Shown here piece after piece: positions 1 through 7,188 of a stretch of 26,845 bases of DNA. Origin of the DNA: Perlabentimonas sp034006965 (lineage in GTDB: Bacteria; Bacteroidota; Bacteroidia; Bacteroidales; Tenuifilaceae); NCBI GenBank assembly GCA_034006965.1, contig JAVERU010000030.1, positions 1 through 26,845 on the forward strand, read 5' to 3'. Every line of letters begins with the position of its first letter. Within the stretch, counting starts at the first letter, position 1. The notes below the pieces were generated by a model, which searched no databases, was not told the DNA's origin, and worked only from the letters and a program-made list of their open reading frames with translations. The position numbers were made by a program, and so were the translations under genes.

Positions 1-252
1 GTCGAAAGCCTGGAGGGAAAACTCTTTGTCGAGTTCATCGCGCTGATCTATCTCTCCTATATTAAGAAACAAATGAGCGAAAAGAATCTTTTCAGACAAT
101 ATACTATTCAAGGACTCCTTGATGAGGCAGACCTGATCGAGTGCTACACCGAACCAGGCAAGTCCCTGATAGTCGGCGAGGTACTTCAGAAGCAAAGGCA
201 GCTATTCAAGGATATGGATGTACTACCGCCGGATACCGTCGCCTCGTTATGA
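1..252 (+). CDS. IS1634/IS4-like transposase, C-terminal end (partial)
   Basis: An open frame runs from the first base of the window to a TGA at 250-252, giving 83 residues with no start inside the window. It reads like the C-terminal tail of IS1634/IS4-type DDE transposases: a hydrophobic stretch with FVEFIALIYLSYIKKQM, then an LF-x-x-YT segment, then a charged helix with an IGEVL-like run near the end. The catalytic DDE residues would lie upstream, outside the window. I could not recognise the element's terminal inverted repeat downstream, so the right end of the IS is not placed. Family assignment rests on pattern recall only. Next to it lie a broken efflux gene and a restriction-modification module, which fits a mobile, scarred region. 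Confidence 0.6.
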   Translation, partial: VESLEGKLFVEFIALIYLSYIKKQMSEKNLFRQYTIQGLLDEADLIECYTEPGKSLIVGEVLQKQRQLFKDMDVLPPDTVASL

Positions 253-517
253 GTGTACGGGAATGCAGGTTCCTAGCATAGTGGTTAGGCTGGTAATTAG
301 CACAGGGCGAAGGCAGTTGCGGCCAGCCTTTTGCACCACATCGTATGCTTTTGACCCCGCTTGCGCTAAGCAGAGCCAGCACGGGTCGGGTTGTATTAGC
401 ACTATAAACTAGAGGCTCCCCTTGAATACTACTGGCGACTGTGTTCAAGCTATTGTTAAGCATGATGTTTGACTCGAACGGAAGCCCAACCGTTTGGCAT
501 AGCGCCATGCGCAACAG
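253..517. other. Non-coding stretch between IS tail and TolC remnant
   Basis: About 265 bases with no convincing gene. A 102-codon open frame exists on the minus strand, but its residues (many R, S, P, Y, N and no domain pattern) look like chance translation. The stretch may be the IS end plus degraded chromosomal sequence. I see no clear inverted repeat. Confidence 0.4.
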
Positions 518-974
518 TTAAAGTCCTTTCTGCGCCTTAAGCAGATTTAGCTGCGCCTCGTTGGCCTTTTCTTATCACCAAATTGCAGCTGATCCTTAGG
601 CAGCCCGCAGTAATTGGTGAAAACGGGGTTGCCGTCCTAATCGTAAATTTACCCCCCCCGCTTATGGGGTTAAACACAGATGTACTGGTAGAATCGCGTT
701 TGGGGTAGAACTCTCCCGTCTCGTGATTGATGGTGCTAAACGGCACAACGGGGATTAGCATATTATTCTCGAGCAGCTGAATATTTCGGTTGGTGCGATT
801 GTATAGCCCTGTTGCGCTGATGTTTGGAAAGTAGTTAGTTCGAGCCGAATTTACCATAGCCTCATTCGATTCAACTGCCTTTACTTGGAAAACCTTCTGC
901 TCAACCCCCTTGGTAAGCAATGCCTTTATGCTTGCTGCAATGTCTTTTCTTTCGTGCGTTGGAAACAGACGCAC
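518..974 (-). pseudogene. TolC-family outer-membrane efflux protein, degraded fragment
   Basis: The minus strand encodes segments of a TolC-like efflux porin, but in more than one frame. The frame down to about 650 gives QVKAVESNEAMVNSARTNYF followed by NMLIPVVPF, which resemble the first coiled-coil helix and surface strands of Bacteroidota TolC proteins. Downstream the homology moves to another frame (GNPVFTNYCGLPKDQLQFGD, about 630-560, with an in-frame TAG), and then to a third piece (ANEAQLNLLKAQKGL) ending at a TAA at 518-520. A full TolC protein is over 400 residues. Here the signal peptide, most of the helical barrel and the second repeat are missing. TolC proteins are the outer-membrane exit duct of RND/MFS/ABC efflux pumps; this copy cannot work. 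It faces the same way as the broken TetR gene at 3993-4387, the usual order in an efflux operon. Confidence 0.7.
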
Positions 975-1061
975 TTCCTGCCTTGCCGTAGGTAGGTTTG
1001 GTAAGTTTCGGATTGCAGGGCGGCTACTGCGACTTGGTGTGTGTGGCTGTGCAGGGTAAAT

Positions 1062-2120
1062 TTACTTTGTCATAGCTTTGAGCATTTCTTTAATATTTAA
1101 ATGCTTTGCATCCGAAATCTTTCTTGAATTCTCAGCAACTAGTTCAATCCAATCAGCCACTTTTCCTCTCTCTGTTGTTTTAAACCCCCAATGTTCAGAT
1201 AATTCGGAGGGTGAAGTAAGAACCAATCTTTCAATAATCGAGTCAAAGTTTTCAAAAAGGTTTAGGAATATTCTAGGAACATTACTGAACACATTTTTTC
1301 CTATTACTATTTTACCTTTCCCACCTGCTGTAAACATATCACGAATATTCGGGCAAACAATTGCTTCTCTTGTGACTAGCCAAATGGCAAACCTTCCAAA
1401 TTTCTCACTGCTATTGCTAAACAGTTCAGGAAAATAAACCATGGCTTTATTCTTAAGTTCTTGTTTTTCAATAATGGAGAGATTATTCCAAACCCTAATC
1501 ACCAAGTTGCTTGATTTTGTATTCTCTTGGTCAATCCACCACAAGTCTTCCCCAGGTTTGAGTTTGCTTTTATAGTAGGCTACTATTGGTTTTATCGGAT
1601 TTTCATTTTTCCTTAAAGTGTCATAGGGTGTTTTTATTTTGTCAAAAATGGTTTTACCCTTTTCAAGGTTCATATCTATCAAGTAACGAGGGGAATGGGT
1701 TACAACCACTTCAGATAGACACTCTTCATAGGGACGACACCTAAATTCTATTGGACTTGCCAGCTTTGCAAATAGCATAAAAATTCTTTCCACATCATCA
1801 ACTCGTGTCGTTTCCAGTACGCTATTCCCCGTAGTTTTCCAATGGTTTTGTGTCGTTGTTTTAACCTCAACGCCATAATACTTTTTTGCAACAATGTCAG
1901 GGAATTTCTGCCCTCCAATAAGTTCTATAGAGTTTTCAAAGGGCGAACCTACCGCTAAATCTGACATTACGTCTTTAACCAAGGGTTCTAACTTATTCCC
2001 TGTAAGTGCTGAAACTGTCTTAGCAGATTTTTTGGCTTGGCTGTTTAGTTCTTCAACGGTCCAATTTAATAGAACGTCAAACTCTTCCCTGTTGGGTTCA
2101 GGATTTGCTGAAATAATCAT
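1062..2120 (-). CDS. Type II restriction endonuclease, PD-(D/E)XK type
   Basis: A 352-residue protein, last gene of a controller-methyltransferase-endonuclease operon; its ATG is 3 bases after the methyltransferase stop. A PD-(D/E)XK nuclease core is visible: E63, then P74-D75 in the KFPDI context, then E85-V-K87 in GVEVKTTT. A conserved-looking NHWKTTGNSVLETTRVDD segment follows at 92-109. No helicase, specificity or methyltransferase domain is present, so this is a stand-alone type II enzyme whose cut site should match the neighbouring C5 methyltransferase. By family knowledge it cleaves unmethylated double-stranded DNA in the cytoplasm with Mg2+. I do not recognise the exact subfamily or recognition sequence. 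Reading frame and length look intact. Low G+C compared with the housekeeping genes suggests recent transfer. Confidence 0.75.
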   Translation of the reverse strand: MIISANPEPNREEFDVLLNWTVEELNSQAKKSAKTVSALTGNKLEPLVKDVMSDLAVGSPFENSIELIGGQKFPDIVAKKYYGVEVKTTTQNHWKTTGNSVLETTRVDDVERIFMLFAKLASPIEFRCRPYEECLSEVVVTHSPRYLIDMNLEKGKTIFDKIKTPYDTLRKNENPIKPIVAYYKSKLKPGEDLWWIDQENTKSSNLVIRVWNNLSIIEKQELKNKAMVYFPELFSNSSEKFGRFAIWLVTREAIVCPNIRDMFTAGGKGKIVIGKNVFSNVPRIFLNLFENFDSIIERLVLTSPSELSEHWGFKTTERGKVADWIELVAENSRKISDAKHLNIKEMLKAMTK

Positions 2121-2123
2121 TGC

Positions 2124-3491
2124 TTACTTTTTAAAATACAGGTTCCATATATCTTCAATTCTTTTTGCTAGGTTGTAGGCTAAAAGCGGCGGTACCGCAT
2201 TGCCAATAATTTTGTACGCTTGCGAAGGGCTTACTAAAAAAGAACCTTTTCTTCCGTAGCTTTTTTCTATCACAAATTCATAATCAGGTGGAAATGTTTG
2301 TATTAATGCACATTCCCGAACTGTAAGTCGCCTTTCTTTTAATCCCTTTTCTAATTCTTCAGCAATTTTACCTCCGTTTTCGGTTGATAGTCGTCTAAAC
2401 TCAATATTTCCGTGATGTTCGGCTCTAATGGTAGGTCCGATACTGTTTGGCTTGATTTCAGTTTGACCCTGACAATGAGAACCCATATACTTGGCTTTTG
2501 AAAAATGCTTTTGCGAAAGGTCATCAGACTGTTCTGGTTCAACCAAATTTTTAAAAATGTCATTCAGCGTTACGTAATGTTTTAGTCCTTCGCCTTCAAC
2601 TGTATATGCGTGAGTGGGGGTTGGGTATGGATTGTAGATTTCTGAAATTTTATTTTTCGATAGTTCTTCTAACGCTTTGCTTGTCAGTGCAGATTTTTGA
2701 ATTCCAATAAAAATAACCCTTTCCCTTGACTGGGGAACTCCAAAGTTTGCAGCGTGAAGAACCTGAGGTTCTAAAACAATGTATCCATTTTCTCCAGCAC
2801 GTGAAAAGTCGCTTTGAATTATTTCCTTAACATTTGAAAGATTTACAAGTCCTTTTACATTTTCTGCAATAAAAATCTTTGGTTTTGTGATTTCTATTAC
2901 CTCCTTCATCCACATATAGAGCTGTCCTCTCGTTTCAATAGAAGCTTCATTATCCTTTATGATTTCTCCTTTATGATTCTTGTGGGAGTTAAAGCCGTTT
3001 CTCTTCCCTGCAACGCTAAAGTCCTGACAAGGAAACCCTCCCGTCACCATATCGATATTTTCAGGAAATACATCGAGACCAAGTTTATGCTGCTTAACTA
3101 AATCGACAATGCTGTCAGTATGAAAATCATCGGGGCTGTGACCTCTTTTTGAAAAGTATTTTATCCAAGCATTTCTTGCATCAGGGAGAATATCATTAGC
3201 AAAAACAGTCTTAAACCTAGTCTTTCTTAGTTGAACAAAACCGTTGTCAAGATATTTGTCTACAAAATGAGGCGTTAGTTTTTCGTTTACCGATGAGGCA
3301 AGGACTGAGAAACCTCCCTCAAACCCCAAGTCCATTCCTCCACAGCCCGAGAACAGAGAAAGAACATTCAGCGTCTCAACCTTTCCCCTCCCGTTTAATC
3401 CTTTAACTTTATCAGGTTTGGTCGAAAACTTAACTCCAAGTTGCGGTTCTTCCGCAACATCTATTTCAAGCATTTCTTTGTTGATACTCAT
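2124..3491 (-). CDS. DNA (cytosine-5-)-methyltransferase of a type II RM system
   Basis: A 455-residue C5 methyltransferase with its motifs in standard order: motif I LFSGCGGMDLGFEGG at 46-60, motif IV GGFPCQDFSVAG at 151-162 with catalytic C155, motif VI ENVKG at 210-214, motif VIII SRERVIFIG at 255-263, motif IX RRLTVRECALIQTFPPDYEF at 387-406, and motif X QAYKIIGNAVPP at 424-435. It moves a methyl group from S-adenosylmethionine to C5 of cytosine and so protects host DNA from the adjacent endonuclease. The target-recognition region lies between motifs VIII and IX (about 270-385); the site cannot be read from sequence. A roughly 40-residue N-terminal extension precedes motif I. The gene starts 2 bases after the controller stop and ends 3 bases before the endonuclease start, so all three are probably one transcript. 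Confidence 0.93.
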   Translation of the reverse strand: MSINKEMLEIDVAEEPQLGVKFSTKPDKVKGLNGRGKVETLNVLSLFSGCGGMDLGFEGGFSVLASSVNEKLTPHFVDKYLDNGFVQLRKTRFKTVFANDILPDARNAWIKYFSKRGHSPDDFHTDSIVDLVKQHKLGLDVFPENIDMVTGGFPCQDFSVAGKRNGFNSHKNHKGEIIKDNEASIETRGQLYMWMKEVIEITKPKIFIAENVKGLVNLSNVKEIIQSDFSRAGENGYIVLEPQVLHAANFGVPQSRERVIFIGIQKSALTSKALEELSKNKISEIYNPYPTPTHAYTVEGEGLKHYVTLNDIFKNLVEPEQSDDLSQKHFSKAKYMGSHCQGQTEIKPNSIGPTIRAEHHGNIEFRRLSTENGGKIAEELEKGLKERRLTVRECALIQTFPPDYEFVIEKSYGRKGSFLVSPSQAYKIIGNAVPPLLAYNLAKRIEDIWNLYFKK

Positions 3492-3493
3492 AT

Positions 3494-3802
3494 TTAGCTG
3501 TTGACCGAATTGGTTTTTAAGTATTTAACTTTTTCCTCTGCAAGTTTAAGAACTCTGTCAGCGCAGTTTTCATCCGCTATATCATGCGCAATCTTATCAC
3601 TAATGTATTGAGCAAGTAGTTCTTCCTTGTCAATATCAAGTGTTTCAGAAAGTTTTAAAATGAGTTCTTTGTTTGGTTTTCTTTCACTCCGTTCAATCTT
3701 GCTTAAAATTGCAGGGTCAATGTCAAGACTAGCTGCTACTTGTCTTAAAAGCAAACCAAGGTTTTCCCTTTTATTCCGAATTATCTGACCAATAGTTTCC
3801 AT
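3494..3802 (-). CDS. XRE-type helix-turn-helix controller of the RM operon
   Basis: A small protein of 102 residues from the ATG at 3802; an in-frame GTG at 3823 would add 7 residues. I prefer the ATG because the GTG lies inside a palindrome and close to the predicted promoter. The protein is a lambda-repressor/XRE helix-turn-helix: IGQIIRNKRENLGLLLRQVA, then SLDIDPAILSKIERSERKPN, then a third helical region with LKLSETLDIDKEELLAQY. The C-terminal 40 residues are charged and may dimerise. It is the first gene of a three-gene operon with methyltransferase and endonuclease. This is the position of C (controller) proteins, which time endonuclease expression after entry into a new host. A perfect palindrome over its own promoter supports autoregulation. 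A general XRE repressor remains possible, but the context makes the controller role likely. Confidence 0.85.
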   Translation of the reverse strand: METIGQIIRNKRENLGLLLRQVAASLDIDPAILSKIERSERKPNKELILKLSETLDIDKEELLAQYISDKIAHDIADENCADRVLKLAEEKVKYLKTNSVNS

Positions 3803-3816
3803 TTGAATATTATGTC

Positions 3817-3833
3817 TTGACACTATTTGTCAA
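3817..3833 (-). promoter_or_regulatory. Palindromic operator of the RM controller
   Basis: On the minus strand the sequence TTGACAAATAGTGTCAA has perfect 6-bp arms (TTGACA/TGTCAA) with a 5-base spacer. It overlaps the end of the predicted -7 box and extends past the likely transcription start, just upstream of the controller's ATG. This is where a controller would bind to repress its own operon. Two further TGTCAA half-sites, each in a TGTCAAC context, lie at 3857-3862 and 3890-3895. Confidence 0.6.
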
Positions 3834-3861
3834 ATATAAGGTATGTTTTAATTCTTGTCAA
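3831..3861 (-). promoter_or_regulatory. Bacteroidota-type promoter of the RM operon
   Basis: Minus strand: TTG at 3861-3859 (-33 element), a 20-base spacer, then TATATTTG at 3838-3831, matching the TAnnTTTG -7 consensus of Bacteroidota sigma factors. The start of transcription would fall about 20 bases before the controller's ATG at 3802, and the -7 box is partly covered by the palindromic operator. Confidence 0.6.
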
Positions 3862-3992
3862 CGAGTTTCATTAATAACTTTTCAACAATCTGTCAACTAG
3901 CCTTTTTGTGTGTCGGCAAAAAGAAGGCTCTTATGGCTGCGAAGCGGTCGCCCGTGTGTTGGGGGCTGCCAGATGTGCCTGTGTGCGGGGGG

Positions 3993-4387
3993 CTATTCCT
4001 TTCTTGTTGTTTTAAGCAGCAAGCATTTACTATCAATTTGGTTTTCATCGCTTGTGCCAACTAGGGTGTAGTAGTTGCCCATAACCTGTACCGCCTGCAT
4101 TCGGGTGTTAACGTATGCCTTAACCTTGTCAATTACCTTTGGTCGCCTCGAAGTATTTTATCGATTTTTTCGCATAGGGCATTGGCCTCCTTTCAACCAC
4201 GGCCTTAAATATATCCTCCTTACTGCTGAAGCAGTAGTGTATGGAGCTTTTGCCCTAGCTAAGCGCTTGGGCAATGTCATCAACGGTTGTTTTTTTTAAA
4301 CCCAAACTTGGCAAAAACCTCTGAGGCAATGCTTACAATGGTGCTTCGCATATTGCTGTGGGCCATCGGTTTGTTGTCACTGTCCAT
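3993..4387 (-). pseudogene. TetR/AcrR-family regulator, broken by stop and frameshifts
   Basis: From an ATG at 4387 the minus strand reads MDSDNKPMAHSNMRS, then VSIASEVFAKFGFKK. An 8-A run (7 would keep frame) then shifts to TTVDDIAQALS, a TAG stop, and GKSSIHYCFSSKEDIFKAVV, the typical TetR helix-turn-helix. Another one-base change leads to EANALCEKIDKILRGD, and a further shift to VIDKVKAYVNTRMQAVQVMG with a final TAG at 3993-3995. At least three lesions make this a real pseudogene rather than one sequencing error. The pieces resemble the intact TetR at 8024-8605 (compare FAKFGFKKTTVDDIA with FSRFGFHKTSMDEIA, and DKVKAYVNTRMQ with EKVKTYLVTRME). It lies upstream of, and on the same strand as, the TolC remnant. 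Confidence 0.85.
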
Positions 4388-4603
4388 GAAGCAACTCGAC
4401 TATTCGCTTAATTTAGTCCAATAATACTACCGAAATTTTTACGAGGCAATAGATTTTTCGACTATTTTAACCAAGCAGTCTAAAATGTTTTTCAACACAT
4501 ACCTATTGGTTTAATTATCTGCAAATTAGGGTCTATTGAGTGTTGGTGCGAAAAAAATAGTATAGTTATGACAATTGATACGTTACAGTTAATCGGAAAA
4601 GTA
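4388..4603. other. Intergenic region between TetR remnant and threonine dehydrogenase
   Basis: A+T-rich and non-coding. It contains two direct copies of TCGACTATT (4396-4404 and 4458-4466) near the old TetR start, possibly leftovers of an operator. No gene is seen. Confidence 0.35.
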
Positions 4604-4611
4604 TACTTTTG
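4604..4611 (+). promoter_or_regulatory. TAnnTTTG -7 box for the threonine dehydrogenase gene
   Basis: TACTTTTG matches the Bacteroidota -7 consensus and sits 66 bases before the ATG at 4678. A good -33 TTG at the usual distance is not obvious. The box overlaps a TTG that could be mistaken for the gene start, which argues for the downstream ATG. Confidence 0.45.
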
Positions 4612-4677
4612 TCTAATAAATTTTCTGTAAACGCAAGAGATTTAATTATAAATTCGAACTGCAAAAGAGATTCCCCT

Positions 4678-5640
4678 ATGAAAAGAATACTGGTAGTTGG
4701 TGCTGGCGGACAGATTGGTTCCGAGCTAATTCCTCACCTGCGTAGCATATATGGCGATTCGAATGTGATTGCCTCCGATATTAACTGCTGCACCTGTAAG
4801 CAGCTGGGTGAGGCAGGCCCTTTAGAAGAGTTTGACGCTTTGGATGGGAAGAGATTTGCTGAGGTAGTTAAAAAGTACAAGGTTGACACCATATACAACA
4901 TGGTGGCTTTGCTGTCGGCTACAGGTGAGAAAAACCCACAGCTCGCCTGGAAGATCAATATGGGTGCGCTGCTCAACTCATTGGATATAGCCCTTGAGAA
5001 CAAGTGCGCAGTGTTTACGCCCAGCTCCATTGGTGCTTTTGGCCCATCGACCCCAATGGACAATACCCCGCAGGATACGGTAATGCGCCCAACCACCATT
5101 TATGGCGTGTGCAAAGTTTCTGGTGAGTTGCTAAGCGACTACTACTACCAGCGCTTTGGGCTCGATACGCGTAGCGTGCGATTCCCCGGAATCATTTCAA
5201 ATGTCACCCTGCCGGGCGGTGGAACTACCGATTACGCCGTGGAGATATACTATGGCGCCATTAAGGAGAAGAAGTTTACCTGTCCACTCCCTCAAGGTAC
5301 TTACCTTGATATGATGTATATGCCCGATGCGCTAAACGCCTGCGTTGATTTGATGGAGGCCGACCCCAGCAAGCTTAGGCACAGGAATAGCTTTAACGTA
5401 ACGGCTATGAGCTTTGAGCCATCGCAAATTATGGCAGCCATCAAAAAGCGTATCCCCGAATTTGTAATGGATTATGATGTTGACCCGGTTAAAAAGGCAA
5501 TAGCCGAAAGCTGGCCAAACTACATGGACGATAGCTGTGCCCGCGAAGAGTGGGGGTGGAATCCGAAGTGGAACCTTGAAACCATGACCGACGATATGCT
5601 AAAGGTTATTGGCCAGAAGCACGCAAAGGGATTGATTTAG
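4678..5640 (+). CDS. tdh: L-threonine 3-dehydrogenase, short-chain (epimerase-like) type
   Basis: A 320-residue NAD-dependent protein of the extended SDR fold. The Rossmann motif GAGGQIGSE lies at 8-16, the conserved TPSSIGAFGPSTP at 114-126, and the catalytic pair Y142-x-x-x-K146 in TIYGVCK. The pattern fits the epimerase-like L-threonine dehydrogenases common in Bacteroidota, which oxidise L-threonine to 2-amino-3-ketobutyrate with NAD+; glycine C-acetyltransferase (kbl) normally finishes the pathway, but no kbl is in this window. The frame is open 23 codons further upstream to a TTG at 4609, but that region holds the promoter box, and the ATG directly before KRILVVGAGG is the natural start. 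It stands alone, with a strong terminator behind it. Another NAD-dependent sugar epimerase is less likely given the motif set. Confidence 0.85.
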   Translation: MKRILVVGAGGQIGSELIPHLRSIYGDSNVIASDINCCTCKQLGEAGPLEEFDALDGKRFAEVVKKYKVDTIYNMVALLSATGEKNPQLAWKINMGALLNSLDIALENKCAVFTPSSIGAFGPSTPMDNTPQDTVMRPTTIYGVCKVSGELLSDYYYQRFGLDTRSVRFPGIISNVTLPGGGTTDYAVEIYYGAIKEKKFTCPLPQGTYLDMMYMPDALNACVDLMEADPSKLRHRNSFNVTAMSFEPSQIMAAIKKRIPEFVMDYDVDPVKKAIAESWPNYMDDSCAREEWGWNPKWNLETMTDDMLKVIGQKHAKGLI

Positions 5641-5666
5641 GGTAAAAATATCAAATGATATTCAAG

Positions 5667-5706
5667 CGGGCATCCAATTGGATTTGGATGCCCGTTTCTG
5701 TTTTTT
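5667..5706 (+). terminator. Rho-independent terminator after tdh
   Basis: Perfect 11-bp stem, CGGGCATCCAA at 5667-5677 with TTGGATGCCCG at 5684-5694, a 6-base loop, and then a T-rich run to 5706. It lies 27 bases after the tdh stop. Confidence 0.9.
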
Positions 5707-5887
5707 CAAAAATGAATACTCAACGTTACACCTGTTTTGACATAGCCCATTAATCTAGCGATAAATCTGTTGTTCTCTCGAAATCTTACATAACGACATA
5801 TTATATAGCTAATTGTGATCATTTTAGGCAACGCGTAGAGTATCCATATTTTCAAAATATCAATATCTTTACACAAAATTGGTACTT

Positions 5888-6583
5888 ATGAAGAAATTGG
5901 TAGTGTTGACAGGTGCTGGTATTTCGGCCGAGAGCGGCATTAGAACATTCCGCGATATGGGCGGCCTGTGGGAGGAGTACGATGTGATGGAGGTGGCAAG
6001 TCCCGAGGCGTGGGACAGCAATCCATCGCTGGTTCAGCGATTCTACAACGAGCGCCGTAAGCAGCTATTTACCGTTGAGCCAAACATGGGGCACATAGCG
6101 CTAGCCCAAGCCGAAAAGGAATTCGATGTACGTATCATTACGCAGAATGTGGACAACCTTCATGAACGGGCGGGGAGTACCAAAATAATCCATCTGCATG
6201 GGGAGCTAACCAAGGCCAAATCGACAGGTGACCCAGACCTTATATACGATATTGGTGACAGGGAGCTGAAAATGGGCGATGTGTGCGAACGGGGCTACCA
6301 GCTTCGTCCGCATATCGTTTGGTTTGGCGAGCCAGTGCCCATGATTGCCGAGGCCGCCGAAATTGCAGCACAAGCCGATATCTTTGCCGTGGTAGGCACT
6401 TCGCTCAACGTATATCCAGCAGCAGGGCTGCTTGACTACGCCCCCATGGGCATCCCAATCTTCCTAATCGACCCGCATGACGTGGCGGTTTACTCGCGCC
6501 GCGATGTTACTTTTATTAAAGAACAAGCCTCAACGGGTGTTGTAAAAATGCTTGAAATGCTAAAAAGTAACAGCGGATGTTAA
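5888..6583 (+). CDS. cobB: Sir2-family NAD-dependent protein deacylase (sirtuin), zinc-site-less
   Basis: A 231-residue sirtuin starting at the ATG before KKLVVLTGAG; a TTG three codons upstream is less likely. Motifs: GAGISAESGIRTFRD at 9-23 (NAD binding), TQNVDNLHERAG at 85-96, catalytic H104 in HLHGE, RPHIVWFGE at 140-148, and VVGTSLNVYPA at 168-178. Sirtuins remove acyl groups from lysines, using NAD+ and making nicotinamide and O-acyl-ADP-ribose. Y53 and R56 in FYNERR match the Tyr/Arg pair that in SIRT5-type (class III) enzymes binds succinyl or malonyl groups, so a desuccinylase role is plausible. The four zinc-binding cysteines are absent: only C133 and the last residue C231 are cysteines. 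I believe this loss is common among Bacteroidota homologues. The stop overlaps the next gene's start by 7 bases. A TATCTTTA at 5864-5871 is a possible weak -7 box. Confidence 0.9.
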   Translation: MKKLVVLTGAGISAESGIRTFRDMGGLWEEYDVMEVASPEAWDSNPSLVQRFYNERRKQLFTVEPNMGHIALAQAEKEFDVRIITQNVDNLHERAGSTKIIHLHGELTKAKSTGDPDLIYDIGDRELKMGDVCERGYQLRPHIVWFGEPVPMIAEAAEIAAQADIFAVVGTSLNVYPAAGLLDYAPMGIPIFLIDPHDVAVYSRRDVTFIKEQASTGVVKMLEMLKSNSGC

Positions 6584-7188
6584 GAAAAGCGATTATAATA
6601 TTTATTAGCACAGCACTTTCGATTACTGTTTATCCCCAGGGTTTTAGCGGAGGACTGCTAGCCGGTATGTCGGCCACACAGGTCGATGGCGATGGATACG
6701 GAGGCTACCACCGAGTTGGCTTGGCGGCAGGTGTGTGGGTTGGCTGTAGCCTTTCGCCCGAGCTAGCCATTCGCACAGAGCTTAAATTTTTGCAAAAAGG
6801 CAGCTATCAGCAGTTTAAGGATGATATTGGTGGGGTAGTAGGTTTTTACAGCATGCGGCTAAACTATATCCATATGCCATACCTTGTCGAGTATCACTTT
6901 CGTGAGAATATAGCTCCTTTTGCGGGTTTATCTGTAGGCTACTTATGGAAAGCAACCGAGAGCAATATGGATGGCCCTTACCCTGAGGAGGATGTTGCAC
7001 AGTTCCGCAAAGTTGAAGTGGCTGCTACGGCTGGTGTTGAGTATCTTATAAATAGCCGATTTAGCTTCTGCGCATCATACTCCTACTCGGCATTTCCCGT
7101 GCGCCCACACAAGGGCGATATCGCGTATCGGCTCAACCGGGGACAATTCAACAATACGCTGCAGTTCTACCTAAAGTATAGCTTTTAG
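6577..7188 (+). CDS. PorT-like outer-membrane beta-barrel protein
   Basis: A 203-residue exported protein. The signal peptide is clear (LRKAIIIFISTALSITVYPQ, with cleavage likely near residue 20). The mature part alternates polar and hydrophobic residues in short strands separated by glycines and aromatics (GGLLAGMSATQVDG, AAGVWVGCSL, AIRTELKFLQKG, HMPYLVEYHF, APFAGLSVGYLWK, AATAGVEYLI, QFYLKYSF) and ends with phenylalanine, the usual signal for insertion into the outer membrane. This matches the PorT/outer-membrane beta-barrel group of Bacteroidota. No enzyme motif is present, and its cargo or partner cannot be told. The ATG lies inside the last codons of the sirtuin gene (7-base overlap), so translation is probably coupled, although no functional link between a cytosolic deacylase and a barrel is obvious. 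Confidence 0.75.
   Translation: MLRKAIIIFISTALSITVYPQGFSGGLLAGMSATQVDGDGYGGYHRVGLAAGVWVGCSLSPELAIRTELKFLQKGSYQQFKDDIGGVVGFYSMRLNYIHMPYLVEYHFRENIAPFAGLSVGYLWKATESNMDGPYPEEDVAQFRKVEVAATAGVEYLINSRFSFCASYSYSAFPVRPHKGDIAYRLNRGQFNNTLQFYLKYSF

Noticed and set aside
206..514. Minus-strand 102-codon open frame
   Set aside because: Overlaps the IS transposase end, has low-complexity composition and no domain pattern or ribosome-binding site.
3855..4299. Two plus-strand open frames of about 70 codons
   Set aside because: They are opposite-strand shadows of the TetR pseudogene and of the GC-rich stretch behind it.
4609..4677. N-terminal extension of threonine dehydrogenase from a TTG
   Set aside because: The TTG is part of the TACTTTTG promoter box and the extension is not typical of the family; ATG at 4678 precedes the Rossmann motif directly.
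5879..5887. TTG start for the sirtuin three codons upstream
   Set aside because: The ATG at 5888 is standard and places the conserved LTGAG motif at the usual distance from the N-terminus.
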